This document shows positions 51,701 to 63,582 of a DNA stretch of 64,000 nt, piece after piece; within the stretch, counting starts at the first letter, position 1; each line of letters opens with the position of its first letter. The position numbers were made by a program, and so were the translations under genes. The notes beneath the pieces were generated by a model, which saw only the letters and a list, made by a program, of their open reading frames with translations, was not told where the DNA came from and ran no database searches. Source of the DNA: Hormiphora californensis (taxonomy: Eukaryota > Ctenophora > Tentaculata > Cydippida > Pleurobrachiidae). The stretch spans positions 3,632,385-3,696,384 of the forward strand of contig CM035352.1 in the NCBI GenBank assembly GCA_020137815.1, written 5' to 3'.

Positions 51701-51987
51701 ATCAGGATTATCTAGATGAAGATGCTGACCAAGTTTGAGATCAATTGAATGATATTTGATCCCGCTATGGCGAAAAACAGCTTTCTGTTTTCACACTTTC
51801 GGCACAATTTTTTATATATTTTTATATATTTTTTATATATTTTTATATATTTTTATATATTCATATGTATTTTTATATATTTTTATATATTTTATATATA
51901 TATAAAAAATTATGTTTTTTTTCCCAAAAAAAAGGTATATAAAATATATAAAAATATATAAAAAATGAGCGTTGGCCCCCCCCCCCC
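48795..51987. mobile_element. 3.2-kb non-coding element with poly-G termini
   Basis: GGGGGGGGCCAACG at the left is inverted at the right (CGTTGGCCCCCCCC). ATTTGAGC occurs immediately outside both ends, but inverted homology (ACAGAGTCACAGTTTCATTTGAGC) continues beyond, so the true termini may lie further out. The interior has TATATAAAAA arrays, two tandem units of about 890 bp (from 48905 and 49797), and two tandem units of about 290 bp (50680 and 50975). No frame longer than about 70 codons. Confidence 0.75.
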
Positions 51988-52404
51988 ATTTGAGCTCAAA
52001 TGAAACTGTGACTCTGTAGGTCGTAGTACTCAATTGAGTGTGTAACAGCTTCAATGTAACATATTTCTATATGCCTGAGAAGTGAGAAAAGTGTCTCGCA
52101 AGGCCGCAGGAAAAGATTTCGGTCAGTTGGCATAGCAACGTGCTATCAATCTAGTGCTTATTTATGACCGCATGCATTACCGAAACCGTTTTATTTGTTG
52201 AAAACAGTTCTCTCACTACAACGACTTAGTAATTTTCCGGCAACAGGTGCTTATCATTGAGCATATGCATCATCATGCTCATTGTTTTATATAGCCGGGC
52301 AGAATAATAGCGTACAGGTATAATATTTTACTAATTTATCTTTGTTTTACTATTTTCCTAGTCCTCTCTTTTCCTTTGTCTTCTTGCCTATCTTTCTTTC
52401 TTTT
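49516..52404 (+). repeat. 2.9-kb tandem segmental duplication, unit 1
   Basis: Begins GCCACTAACGATTTGTCGTC and is repeated almost exactly from 52405 (offset 2881-2889). It includes the right part of the poly-G element plus about 400 bp of its right flank. Confidence 0.9.
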
Positions 52405-55287
52405 GCCACTAACGATTTGTCGTCAAATCAGGAATTGGAAAATGTCTTGAGGGTGCTAGAGGTGTTTGAAAATATTTGGTCTGAGATTTTTCAATGACGT
52501 CACTTTGTGACGTCATTACGCCCGTCATAGTGGACATTTTCACTTGAAACCTTAACTAATGCATGGCCCGAACGATTTCCTAATGGATAAAACTTGGTTC
52601 AAGTCTCTAGCTAGTATGGTTCGGGCTACAAGTGTTACACAGTGAAGCGTCTATATCTATATATATATCTATCTATATATCTATTTAGAGCAAAAACTAA
52701 TTGAAATTAGTTCGCCAGAAAGGTGGCCCATTTTAAACTTACTCCTTCATTTCCGTCACCTTTGAGTTGAGGCTTCAAAGACATTGAGGTATCCGTAAAC
52801 TTTTCCGCCTTCAACTCAAAGGTGACGGAAATGAAGGAGTAAGTTTAAAATGGGCCACCTTTCTGGCGAACTAATTTCAATTAGTTTTTGCTCTAAATTT
52901 GTACTCTTTTTTTGGTCGTTTGAGGTCATTTATGACCTCAAACAACTAAGATAATTGTCAACTAAAGTGTTCAAATGTAATTAAAATGTATCCTGGGTTG
53001 TAGGAAACTGATTTGACGAAATTTTCAAAATTCGACGTCGTTTTGACGTCGTGACGTCACATGTGACGTCACGACGACGTAAAAAATTATGACAGACTAT
53101 TTGGCCAATGAAGCACTAAACGTGTGAAAAGTTTTAAAGGCCATGGTAGTCAAGAACTGAAGTTATTGCACGAAATGTGAGTTTTTATGTGGATTTTCAC
53201 ATCAAATTTTTGAGTTCCGACGCGTTTTAAGGTCTAAAAATTACAAGTTAGAGAAATTCGCTATATAGTATCTGAAAGTTCAGACAATTTGCCGTCAAAT
53301 CAGGAATCAGAATACGTCTTGAGGGTGTTAGAGGCGTTTGAAAATATTTGGTCTGATATTTTTCAATGACGTCACTTTGTGACGTCACTACGCCCGTCAT
53401 AGTCGACATTTTCACTCGAAACCTTAACTAATGCATGCCCCGAACGATTTGCTAACGGATAAAACTCAGTTCAAGTTTCTAGCTAGCATGGTTCGGGCTA
53501 CAAGTGTTACACAGTGAAGCGTCTATATATATCTATATATCTATATATCTATATATATACCTATCGCCACACTGAATTTTCTGTTTTGGGGGTGGTATCA
53601 TAACTCGCGACCTGAATGAGTTAGCTACTTGAAATTTTTACCGTCAGTAGAGGTCTATGTGAAGCTTCTTAGTACAAAATTTCAGCCTTCTAGCTCATCT
53701 GGTTCCGGAGTTAGGAGGGGTCGAAAAGTGCCAAAATGGGCTAAAACTTCAAAATTGTTATATCTACGCTGTTGGCAAGCGGGCCCACTTTTTCGGGAAA
53801 AGTTTTAGGGGGGAGGGGATGGGGCCACCTTTGCGCTTGCCAGCGCAGTGATATACCTATCGCCACACTGAATTTTCTGTTTTGGGGGTGGTGTCATAAC
53901 TTGCGACCAGAATGAGCTAGCTACTTGAAATTTTTATCGTCAGTAGAGGTCTATGTGAAGCTTCTTAGTACCAAATTTCAGCCTCCTAGCTCATCTGGTT
54001 CCGGAGTTATGAGGGGTCGAAAAGTGCCAAAATGGGCTAAAACTTCAAAATTGTTATATCTACGCTGTTGGCAAGCAGGCCCACTTTTTCGGGAAAAGTT
54101 TTAGGGGGGAGGGGATGGGGCCACCTTTGCGCTTGCCAGCGCAGTGATTAATATAAATAATATATAAAAATATATAAAAATATATAAAAATATATCAAAT
54201 AAACCCTTTTTTCACCCCTTTTACTTTCAAAAAAGGGGATTATTTCCATCTATTGTTCACTTGAATATGTTTCATAGAGTTAATTTAAGTGTTTGAGAGG
54301 GTGATAGCTGTTTTACATAATTGAGAATGTGTTCAAAAGTGAATTATGCACTGTCAAAAGTAGAACTGGTGAAGAGAGGTTCCGGCCTAATAATATCTAC
54401 CCGTTTTGGTGTGATTTTAATCATTTTTAGTATGTTGATCCGTGCAGATGTACTAGAACTGGTGAAGAGAGTTTGGGATCGCGAAACTAAAAAACAAATC
54501 ATTTTTGACGTCATTTTGACGTCATGACGTTATTGACGCGACGTCACGATGTTACAAACGTCACATTGATGACGGAAAATCATCAGGATTATCTAGATGA
54601 AGATGCTGACCAAGTTTGAGATCAATTGAATGATATTTGATCCCGCTATGGCGAAAAACAGCTTTCTGTTTTCACACTTTCGGCACAATTTTTTATATAT
54701 TTTTATATATTTTTTATATATTTTTATATATTTTTATATATTCATATGTATTTTTATATATTTTTATATATTTTATATATATATAAAAAATTATGTTTTT
54801 TTTTCCCAAAAAAAAGGTATATAAAATATATAAAAATATATAAAAAATGAGCGTTGGCCCCCCCCCCCCCCCCATTTGAGCTCAAATGAGACTGTGACTC
54901 TCTAAGTCGTAATACTCAATGAAGTGTGTAACAGCTTCAGTGTAACATATTTCTATATGCCTGAGAAGTGAGAAAAGTGTCTCGCAAGGCCGCAAGAAAA
55001 GATTTCGGTCAGTTGGCATAGCAACGTGCTATCAATCTAGTGCTTATTTATGACCGCATGCATTACCGAAACCGTTTTATTTGTTGAAAACAGTTCTCTC
55101 ACTACAACGACTTAGTAATTTTCCGGCAACAGGTGCTTATCATTGAGCATCTGCATCATCGTGTTCATTGTTTTATATAGCCGGGCAGAATAATAGCTCA
55201 TACGCGTACAGGATATAATATTTACTAATTTATCTTTGTTTTACTATTTTCCTAGTCCTCTCTTTTCCTTTGTCTTCTTGCCTATCT
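52405..55287 (+). repeat. 2.9-kb tandem segmental duplication, unit 2
   Basis: Near-identical to unit 1, including a matching 68-codon frame at 54321 (51440 in unit 1). Differences are a few point changes and microsatellite lengths. It ends at about CCTATCTTTCTCTTC, where unit 1 had run into unit 2. Confidence 0.9.
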
Positions 55288-55540
55288 TTCTCTTCTTCCT
55301 CTCTCTCTGGCCTTCTCTCCGAAGGTGTTGAAGTCAATTGTTGGCGTATAAGAAATACTAATTTCCCCGCTTTATCTTTGAGTGGACAAGCACGTGACAA
55401 GCACGAAGTTGTCGCACGCCCTATGCAATTTATATTCTATACAGATCTCGTATCCTGAAGCTTCGATCCACTTTTGTTTCACGTTTTATTATTTTCATTT
55501 TTGTGTTGTTCCACTTTCATGCCTTCTTCTCTACAAATTA

Positions 55541-56455
55541 TTAGGTTGTCCAGTAAAGATTTTCGTTTGGCTTTTATGGGAAAACGTTTTGAGATAGAGC
55601 AAAATGGACTTGACCACCGTTTTTCTCACGCGATTTTAGATCGGAATACTATGCCTGATATCGATATATGGCTGTTCTCGGTTCCCACCAGGCTATTTTC
55701 TCTACCCCACTCTTGTTGCCGCTGTATATGGAAAATCACGATTTTCGAGTTTTAGTACTAAAGCTGCTGTACCGGAGTGAAAATGGTACCGGAGTGATGT
55801 TTTTTTGCATCAATCTTGTTCATTGGACAATTACCTATCGTTCAAGATGTAATAAAACATCATATCTTTATTTTGTCACTGAGCAATGGGCCTTCAAAAA
55901 GTTTTGGTCAAAATTAGAAACTTTCACTTCCGGGTCTCATCAGGATTGGTTTATAATCAAAACCTCTGCAGTAAAAGATAGTTCTAAGTCAGTCCTAAGA
56001 CTTAGTGAACCCAATTATGTGATTGGTTGACTTAAAAAGTGATTTATTGGCGTTTTCGAACACACCCGTAAAGCAGGCCCCATTTTTTTGCGCTTTTTCG
56101 CTTTTTTATGTTACATTAACTGTTCTAGAGGTTATAAGTCAACGCGTAAAGACTAAAATCGCATACATATCTCATCCTTAGACTATTTGCTATCGATTGA
56201 GCACCACGGGAGCTAAAAATACTGTACCAGTTTTCTTAGGGTAGCTTTTAAAAAACTTTGGTAATCCCGAACAGCAGCAACAATAGTGGGGTAGAGAAAA
56301 TAGCCTGCTGAGACCCCAGAACGTTCATATACCGATATCAGGCATGATATTTCGATCCAAAATCGCGTGAGAAAAACGGTGGTGAAGTCCATTTTGCTCT
56401 ATCTCAAAACATTTTCCCATAAAAGCCAAACGAAAATCTTTACTGGACAACCTAA
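55541..56455. mobile_element. 915-bp mariner-type non-autonomous element (copy 2)
   Basis: Same termini (TTAGGTTGTCCAGTAAAGAT), TA flanks and exact length as 14158-15072, with scattered substitutions. Its right end lies 14 bp before the start codon of the downstream GPCR, just ahead of an acceptor-like TATTCCCAG. Confidence 0.9.
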
Positions 56456-56469
56456 TACTATTCCCAGAT

Positions 56470-57501
56470 ATGAGAATGATGAATACATCTGGAGATCAGG
56501 TTAACACCACCTACCCTCCCCTTGGTGACCTCCCCGGGGACATCATGGCTGGTGAGATCTTCCTAATCATCCTCTCCATCCTAACCATTCTCCCTGGGAT
56601 ACCATCGTGCATCCTCCAACTCATCTACCTAATATCCACCAGATCTGGAGGAGGACACTCCCTGGTCTCCACTCTCTTCCTATCTGTGTGTGCGGTGGAC
56701 CTGGTGATTCTGATCACCCATCTTCCTGCTACTGTCAGTCTGGTGACGTCACGAAGTGCTCTTCTCTTCTCATCAACTCTGTTCTGTAAAGTGTGGGGCG
56801 TGGTGTGGTATACCGCCAGTAGGTTATCAGTTGTCCTCATAGCTCTACTCAGTATCACCAGATCACTCTGTCTGATAAGGCCCTTTGCTCAACCCCCTAA
56901 GTCCCGTCACATGATAATTGTGATTGTGGCTGCCCTGGCTCTACTTCTGATCATCTATGGGGCTCCAGTCTTGTTTGGCGGGACGTATGAGTTTGCATCT
57001 ACAGCTTGCCTTCCCATGCCAGCTAATTTCGGCCCAATATCTGATTCCATCTACCCGTCTTTCCTACTCCTTCCCTTCCTAGTGATAACGATTAGTTGCG
57101 GGGTCTCTGTAGCAGCAATCCGGTACTCCCACAACAACTCTACCACAGACACCCAAAAACAGGGCGCCACGACCACGATTATCCTCCTAACCACGCTCTA
57201 TCTGGTGTGCAATGTACCCCAGATAATGTACCTATCGGGATTTGTTATCCAGCAGGCTGGCCTCGACACCAAATCTCTATCTGACTTCCTGTTTGTCTAC
57301 CTAGATCCGATATCTGATAGCCACGTGTTCGCACATTTGTTTGTTTTTGCTGTGAATGTGAGTGTACCCGTGAATTCTACAGCGAATTCACTGCTGTGGA
57401 TTTATAGGTCCCGGGGCATGAGAGCTTGGTTGTGGAAGCTTGCTGGGAGGTCTGCAGTAGGGCCAGGGGGTAGAACAATGAGGAACGAGAGTCGGACTTA
57501 G
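56470..57501 (+). CDS. Class A (rhodopsin-like) orphan GPCR
   Basis: 343 residues in one exon. The short N-terminus has Asn glycosylation sites (NTS, NTT). Seven hydrophobic segments are clear, from EIFLIILSILTILPGIPSC to FAHLFVFAVNVSVPVNSTAN. A Cys at the end of extracellular loop 1 (LFCKVWG) and another in loop 2 could form the usual disulfide. The DRY position reads TRS (LLSITRSLCLIRPF) and the NPxxY region reads NSTANSLLW, so key activation motifs are degenerate, suggesting a divergent chemoreceptor-like or peptide-type receptor. Ligand unknown. TATTCCCAG just upstream may be a 3' splice site, so a 5' exon could lie beyond the mariner-type element. Confidence 0.82.
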   Translation: MRMMNTSGDQVNTTYPPLGDLPGDIMAGEIFLIILSILTILPGIPSCILQLIYLISTRSGGGHSLVSTLFLSVCAVDLVILITHLPATVSLVTSRSALLFSSTLFCKVWGVVWYTASRLSVVLIALLSITRSLCLIRPFAQPPKSRHMIIVIVAALALLLIIYGAPVLFGGTYEFASTACLPMPANFGPISDSIYPSFLLLPFLVITISCGVSVAAIRYSHNNSTTDTQKQGATTTIILLTTLYLVCNVPQIMYLSGFVIQQAGLDTKSLSDFLFVYLDPISDSHVFAHLFVFAVNVSVPVNSTANSLLWIYRSRGMRAWLWKLAGRSAVGPGGRTMRNESRT

Positions 57502-57751
57502 GAAAATGTTGAACAATTTCATGGAGTGTTTTTTGTAACTTTTATAGTTTATAGAAAGTTTGTGTTTTTCATTTTCCTTACTCTGTCTCAGGGTTTAAAC
57601 AAAACAAGTTTTCATTTATTTTCTCGTCTTTGACATTATTGTTTTTTCGTTGATAGAGAGATAGAATTATAGTGTTAAGTTGTTACAGTTGAAAAACCAA
57701 AAACAATAATTTCAGGAGCTGTCCAACAGTGACTTGTGATCCATCATGTGC

Positions 57752-59773
57752 TTATCGGTATACGTTATCTGCAACTTGGAGTAGGACATCCTTGAAAAGA
57801 TTACCTGGAATGAAATGTGGATTGTTTGCGGAGGAGTTTGGATTGTTTGCGGAGGAGTTTGGATTGTCTGCGGAGGAGTTTGGATTGTTTGCGGAGGAGT
57901 TTGGATTGTTTGCGGAGTAACAGGTATGTGTTTTACCTGTAATACCGGGTCTCTCCCGTTCAGTAGTTGTTTCTTCCTCGATTATAATTCCAATTGCGAT
58001 CATAAGTGCGGTGTCAATGTACGGTTCAACCTCTACATAGTAGCTGTCGGTGCCAAAGGACCAGTGTGTCAGGTACTCCAGATCCTTCTTTATTCTGGCC
58101 CACTGCTTATCCTCGTGAATGTTCATAACCTGCAATTAATATATTTAAGATACAAGACAAGTTTGAATTGGGTTTAGAATTAGGATATTTTGGTAATTAC
58201 CTGGAATCCTTCCTCGATAGATTTGCCAGTTAGTTTGAGGAGAGGTTTAATTCCTTCTAGCTCAACAGGTTCAAACTCTTTAGGGTATGGTGGCAGATGA
58301 ACGTACCTGGAGGGGGGATATTATTATAATAGGAGGGTCAGGAAGAATAAAACGAATTAGTTCAGCATCTCTTAAAATAAATCAAACGACTAATTCTGGT
58401 TAGGGTAAAATTCTTCTCCCACAAACAAGTTAAAAACAATCCTACACTCAACAATCTGAATTATCATTACACCTAGTTTTTTCTAATTCTATCTGCCGTT
58501 CCCGCTCCTCTCTAAGCAGCCTAAACAAGTGCATTATGCTCATAAACCCTTTATATTCCAACTTTATCGGACCCTGATTGACCTTCTTTGCCCTGTCCGC
58601 ACTAAATCTCCTGTCCTGTTTCGCAGAGAGTGCTTTAGTGATAAAGATGTCGCTCATGGTCCACAGTCTGCACTTTGGCACCTTTTTACCCTTCCAAGAT
58701 AGTTTGTACTGTTCGATTTTCAGCTTGTTCGTCTTTACTTTTGACTTATCCAAACACAAATTCTCCATCGCCACTTTTTTGTCTCTCAACTCTATTAGGT
58801 CAAACATGATCTGGTCCGGCTCGAGAGACGCCATCAGGTTCTTAAACTTCTCACTGAAAAACTGGTACACCGCGTAGTCTACCCTATTGCTGTGCCGCAG
58901 TAGTTCCAAGGTATCATCAGAGAGTCCTGTGTCGGTAGCTGGACCTTTGATTGATCGAGTCATTTTCTTGATGTACGGCAGATCATCAAGATTCCATCCC
59001 AACATGTATCGGAGTATCATGAGACCCTTATCGAACTCTTCAGTCAACATGATCAGATCAAACTCCTTGTCCAGCCAGGTAATGAAGGCGGTGATGGCGC
59101 TAGATTCATCCCTGTATCTCAGTGGGAAACTCGAGAACCCAAGATCAAATGACATTGGGTTAACTTTGTTGTTAACTGTTAACCGTGCAGGATCGATTTC
59201 ACTAAAAAAGAGAAAGAGAGTATCATCTAATGTTTGATTCGCAGTTATGTGCTTCTCCTCCCGCATCTTTACATCGTGTTTATAGAACAAGAAGTTCGAT
59301 ACAAACTGGGTGGTTGGGTCTCTGATGATAGTGAAATAAAGAGTTTCCGATCGGGGGAGAATTTTGTGGACGGTCTCTGCGTTGTATCCTCCCAATCCAG
59401 ACCGTCTTCTCTGATGTTGACACAAAATATCAAATTGTTCCCCAGGTCTGAGGGTTTGAGGGGTCATGTCCGATATAAACTGATGTTGGTAGGGGGTCAA
59501 CACAAAGTTTAGATTCCTCGATATCCCATAGTTGTAGATTAACATCGCCAGGGAGGACGTCCCACATTTGTGTGTTTTGAAAAACATGAGTTTCCGTTTC
59601 CCCGTGTACAAACTCCCGGGAGGTCTGTGTTCGACTACAGTACGAGTTTTGGATGGTAGAAAGGGTGCCAGGGGTTTCGGGAAGGTGGCCGTGTGGCGGA
59701 GGTATAGGATGGAGTAGAAGGAAAATACGAAACAGAGGACCATGATCCACCCAAGGAGAGGGTACGCCTTCAT
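57752..59773 (-). CDS. Galactose-3-O-sulfotransferase-like type II membrane protein with C-terminal extension
   Basis: Exons on the minus strand: 59773-58473, 58306-58201, 58129-57937, 57804-57752; phases agree, 550 residues. The ATG at 59773 is chosen because it starts a type II anchor (MKAYPLLGWIMVLCFVFSFY); the frame extends to another ATG at 59839. The 5'-PAPS loop is MFFKTHKCGTSSLAMLI and the 3'-phosphate region is TIIRDPTTQFVSNF, as in Gal3ST enzymes, Golgi sulfotransferases acting on galactose of glycolipids and glycoproteins. If exon 1 is not spliced at 58473 (ACTAG|GTGTAA), it ends at a stop at 58448 (462 residues). The spliced form adds about 117 residues (RYVHLPPYPKEFEPVELEGI onward) with no recognised domain. 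A minus-strand AATAAA lies about 57616. Confidence 0.83.
57805..57936 (-). repeat. In-frame 132-bp intron filled with 21-bp repeats (exitron-like)
   Basis: Between donor ACAG|GTAAAA and acceptor TCCAG, about five 21-bp units encode SANNPNS. The intron is exactly 132 nt, lacks stops in the gene's frame, and reads through into the last exon. Confidence 0.8.
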
Positions 59774-59839
59774 CTTTCTGTAGCATGTTAGTGGTGTTTT
59801 TATGTTCAGACAAAAACGTACTACAACACGCATGTTCAA

Positions 59840-60234
59840 TTGTGTGCTAGGCTTGTATTGTGAAGGTGTTTGGTAGCCAGCGTGGGTGGAACAAAGTAAG
59901 CAGATCTAGAGAAGCTATATCTGCAGATAGCTTCTCTAGAAGATCAAGAAGCAAATACACTAGGTCACTCTGCTGCAGAAATCCAACAATATGGTAGGCT
60001 CTCTGGCAAGGGGATTCAAGTGGGCACGTGTAGGCAAAAAGATAACTCTGTGTAACGCATATGGGTTACATATTGTGTATACATTGCCAAACTTTTGAAC
60101 CCGATTTGTTCTGCAACAACAGAACTAAAACAGAGAAAATTGTGGTACTGATCGCTACCCGCCTCCGAGTTTGCTTTCCTCTCCCTCTTTTTACATCCAT
60201 ATCTCCCTCTATCTATGATCTCTCTCTCTCCCTC
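59840..60234. other. Upstream flank of the Gal3ST-like gene
   Basis: Contains a palindrome at about 59908-59942 (TCTAGAGAAGCTATATCTGC and its complement). The ACATGCTACAG just upstream of 59773 on the minus strand could be a splice acceptor, so a 5' exon may lie here. None was identified. Confidence 0.4.
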
Positions 60235-60235
60235 T

Positions 60236-61032
60236 TAGTAGAGTCGATAACTACATCGACCTCTCCTAATTGTTCCAGTTTTTGTCACATCAGTTTGGAG
60301 CCTCGACACGACCTCTAAACAGGAGTTACTTTTTCACAAACTGTTTTCATCTTGGTGTAATCAGCAGTTGAAATGTTGTTGATCATAACAAAAACCTGAC
60401 TAAATTTTTTCAACTTGGGGTAAAACCATGGGTGTCAAAAGTTAGGTCTAGGTCCCCTGAGTAACCATCCGGAGACTCCAAGAGATATTTCAAGCCGTTC
60501 TCCTGTAATCATTAATCCCGGTAGAGCACATATTTGAGTATGGACGTACGTGCAATTGCCTACAACCTCAACTTTAATGTATAACGTTAATGTGCGTCTC
60601 TCTCTTTTCTCCCCCTTGAGAAAGAGTTATCTCGCGCGGCGCAACCGCACGTGCGGTTTTTCCAGAGAGAGTGAGAGACATACAATAACATGTAAACAGC
60701 CTGCCAGCGCTCACGTACGTCCGCATTGTATTTTTTTCTCCACCGGGATTAATGATTGCGGGAGAACGGCTTGAAATATCTCTTAGAGTCTCCGGATGGT
60801 TACTCAGGGGACCTAGAGCTAACTTTTGACACCCATGGTTTTACCCCAAGTTGAAAAAATTTAGTCAGGTTTTTGTTATGATCAGCAACATTTCAACTGC
60901 TGATTATACCAAGATGAAAACAGTTTGTGAAAAAGTAACACCTGTTTAGAGGTCGTGTCGAGGCTCCAAACAGATGTGACAAAAACTGGAACAATTGGGA
61001 GAGGTCGATGTAGTTATCGACTCTACTATCTA
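60236..61032. mobile_element. 800-bp inverted-repeat element with long arms
   Basis: About 290 bp at each end are inverted (GTCGATAACTACATCGACCTCTCC through AGACTCCAAGAGATATTTC, then complement from about 60745). The loop is about 240 bp. No coding capacity. Confidence 0.88.
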
Positions 61033-61062
61033 TCTCATTGTAATAATGCACGTGTTTATATG

Positions 61063-61252
61063 AGGCATAAACTCTGGCCACTGGCGCGTTATTTCAGATA
61101 ACTTTCTCCCAGCGCGCCGCTGGGAGAAGTTAGCTGGAGTTTATCCGCCGCTGGCGGATAAACTGGTTTAAATCACGACGACGATCCCGAGGCGGAGCCG
61201 AGGGAGAGGCGGAGGGGTTTAAACCTATAACGTGCCAGTGGTCAGAGTTTAT
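61063..61252. mobile_element. Short inverted-repeat element with internal hairpins (family A, copy 2)
   Basis: Ends ATAAACTCTGGCCACTGGC and GCCAGTGGTCAGAGTTTAT are inverted. Internal hairpins use TCCCAGCGCGCCGCTGGGA and TATCCGCCGCTGGCGGATA. The middle (GGTTTAAATCACGACGACGATCCCGAGGC) aligns to copy 1 at 439-640 in reverse orientation. Confidence 0.7.
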
Positions 61253-61737
61253 GGGTTATATACCCTGCTTTAGTTGTTTATTTCAAGTATTACACACCAA
61301 CAAGAGAGAGAACACTAATCAAAACACACAAAGAGAACTGAGAAATAGTTAAAAACACGTCACAATTGAGTGTACACTGTTTGGTAACAGTTACTAAGCA
61401 GTTGCTAAGGAAAGAGAGTGAAAGAAATAGCCTGATAAGGGGCATGTCATAAATAACACAGAGAAAGAGATAGTGAGACAAAAGGGGAGATAAAGAGAGA
61501 GTGATTGACGGAATGTGTCCTTTCTTTCTCTCCAATGTAGTGTGTAAGTGTTGCACATAGTGTTCCCTCTGTATTTTAGTAAGAACTGATCATTTACACA
61601 CACTTTGAATGTTACGTAGGAGTTAAAAATAAATAACCTGCCAGTGGGAAATAATCTGCCGCTGGACTGGCTGGTTATCGAGAGCGCGCTAGTGGGACTT
61701 CTCGCCACTGGCGCATTATTTAAGTTAGCAGGGTATA
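61253..61737. other. AT-rich region bracketed by inverted ATATACCCTGCT
   Basis: TTATATACCCTGCTTTA at about 61256 pairs with AGTTAGCAGGGTATATAA at about 61721, and small hairpins (CCAGTGG, CTCGCCACTGG) lie at 61640-61715. Possibly an outer transposon; no gene seen. Confidence 0.4.
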
Positions 61738-61772
61738 TAATAGTTCGAGGTCATGTAAGAAAGATTAGCAAA

Positions 61773-61812
<40 letters not shown>

Positions 61813-62416
61813 AGAGGCTAGATCTGGAGCTGTAGAATATATGTACAAGAGACACTAGACACTAGACAGCTGTATAGAATGTGAACAAGAGACACCAGAC
61901 ACTCTAGTAGACAGCTCACGGAGCAGGCATTACAATGTGATTCACATGTACAACAATTCAAGGATCGTGTGGACATTCAGCACAGACATCCCATAATGTA
62001 GACATGTAGACATGTACATAATTGTGCTCATGGAGAAGGTTTGATATACTCGACAGTATATAGCTCTATGTCGGCACTTTAATCGATTGCAAATTTATAC
62101 TTGTGACATTACACGGGCATTATTACACTTTAGGTAATGTGTTGAGCTGCATCGTGCAGAAGAACAAGCAATGTAATTATGATGAGATTAGTAAAGTAGC
62201 CGTGTCGTGATTTGTGAGGCTCTGTGAGGGTTCGGTAGATCAAGTCATGATGTCAATCTCTTAACGACGCTAGAGCTAACTTGAGTTTCATGGTTTAGTG
62301 GGACACAGTGGGCCCACTGTGCACCAGCTGGATTGAGGTGTGAGAAAATGTGGAACAGTACACCGTGGTGGAAAGGAAGTAGAGAGTGAGAGGAGTGAGA
62401 CTTTTTAAAGAGTGTG

Positions 62417-62417
<1 letters not shown>

Positions 62418-62493
<76 letters not shown>

Positions 62494-62496
62494 TGA

Positions 62497-62540
<44 letters not shown>
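62418..62540. repeat. (GA)n microsatellite
   Basis: GA dinucleotide tract with one short interruption. Confidence 0.95.
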
Positions 62541-62542
<2 letters not shown>

Positions 62543-62980
62543 TGACGTGTAGCTGAATGGTAGTTAGTTCGTTTAGCAGTTATAGTAGCAACTTATAGTT
62601 ATACGTCAAGAGCGGATTCATTGACATTAATGATTAAAGAATGTCAAATATGGTGAAAGATCGATCATCTTGAGTGCGGGGAATAAAGGGTCAATATTAG
62701 ATAAATCGAGATTAGATCACAAATTAATTTGAGCATCTTCTAATTCTGGTGCAGATGATGGAGTAAAGTACATTGATTTGGCAATAATTCTACATTTAGC
62801 CCTTCCGCTTGTCAAATGGAGAATCATTACGAACGTGGATACACATGATTTTAGAGACCAGAATCTTGGGGAGATGTAGTAAAACAATGAGGTAACGACA
62901 CAACGTTCAATATGGATAACCCGTAACGAGTAGAGCGAATATATGAATGGTTACACCGCATTGAACTACTGCTTTTTAGG

Positions 62981-63026
62981 TTAATCTCTCTCTTTCTCTC
63001 TCTCTCTCTCTTTTTCTCTCTCTCTT

Positions 63027-63122
<96 letters not shown>
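62981..63122. repeat. (CT)n microsatellite
   Basis: CT dinucleotide tract of about 140 bp. Confidence 0.95.
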
Positions 63123-63125
<3 letters not shown>

Positions 63126-63582
63126 TTTCCTCTCTATCATATTGATTATTGCGGCTTTTCCATTTATGGCGCTTTGCACAAGGAATCAATCATGGAAGTT
63201 TCCCTCCTCTTCTACTATACATGCTGAACTACTGCCAATATATGAATCGACTAGGTACCATGTTACCCAGTTGTAACTTGTTGAGTATAAAGTTGTAACC
63301 GGCCAATATAATAAATAGGTCGCTCATGTGTAAATAATAACATTCTTTTTATGCAAATCGTTATGCAAGAATCGTTATGCAAGAATACAACACCCCTGTC
63401 CCCTTTAGTCAACAATAGTATTATTTTAACTACAATATATTAAAGACTCCATTATAATGTACTACATTAACTGACAACCGTATAGTAGTATTATGCACTA
63501 AAGTTGGGCTATTAAACAGTAATCACGACATATAATTAATTAAAGACTCCATTAGGGACCAACTTACATAAAGTACACTTAC

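Larger units (their letters stand above)
61738..63582. other. Microsatellite-rich intergenic region
   Basis: (GA)n at 61775-61810 and 62418-62540, (CT)n at about 62981-63122, and a short duplication ACAAGAGACAC(T/C)AGACAC at about 61845 and 61882. No coding exon supported. Confidence 0.5.

Noticed and set aside
48787-51995. 8-bp target duplication ATTTGAGC around the poly-G element
   Set aside because: The match is real, but inverted homology continues outside it (ACAGAGTCACAGTTTC), so it may be part of longer terminal repeats rather than a target duplication.
58578-59512. Plus-strand frames of 92-116 codons
   Set aside because: Shadows of the Gal3ST-like exon on the minus strand.
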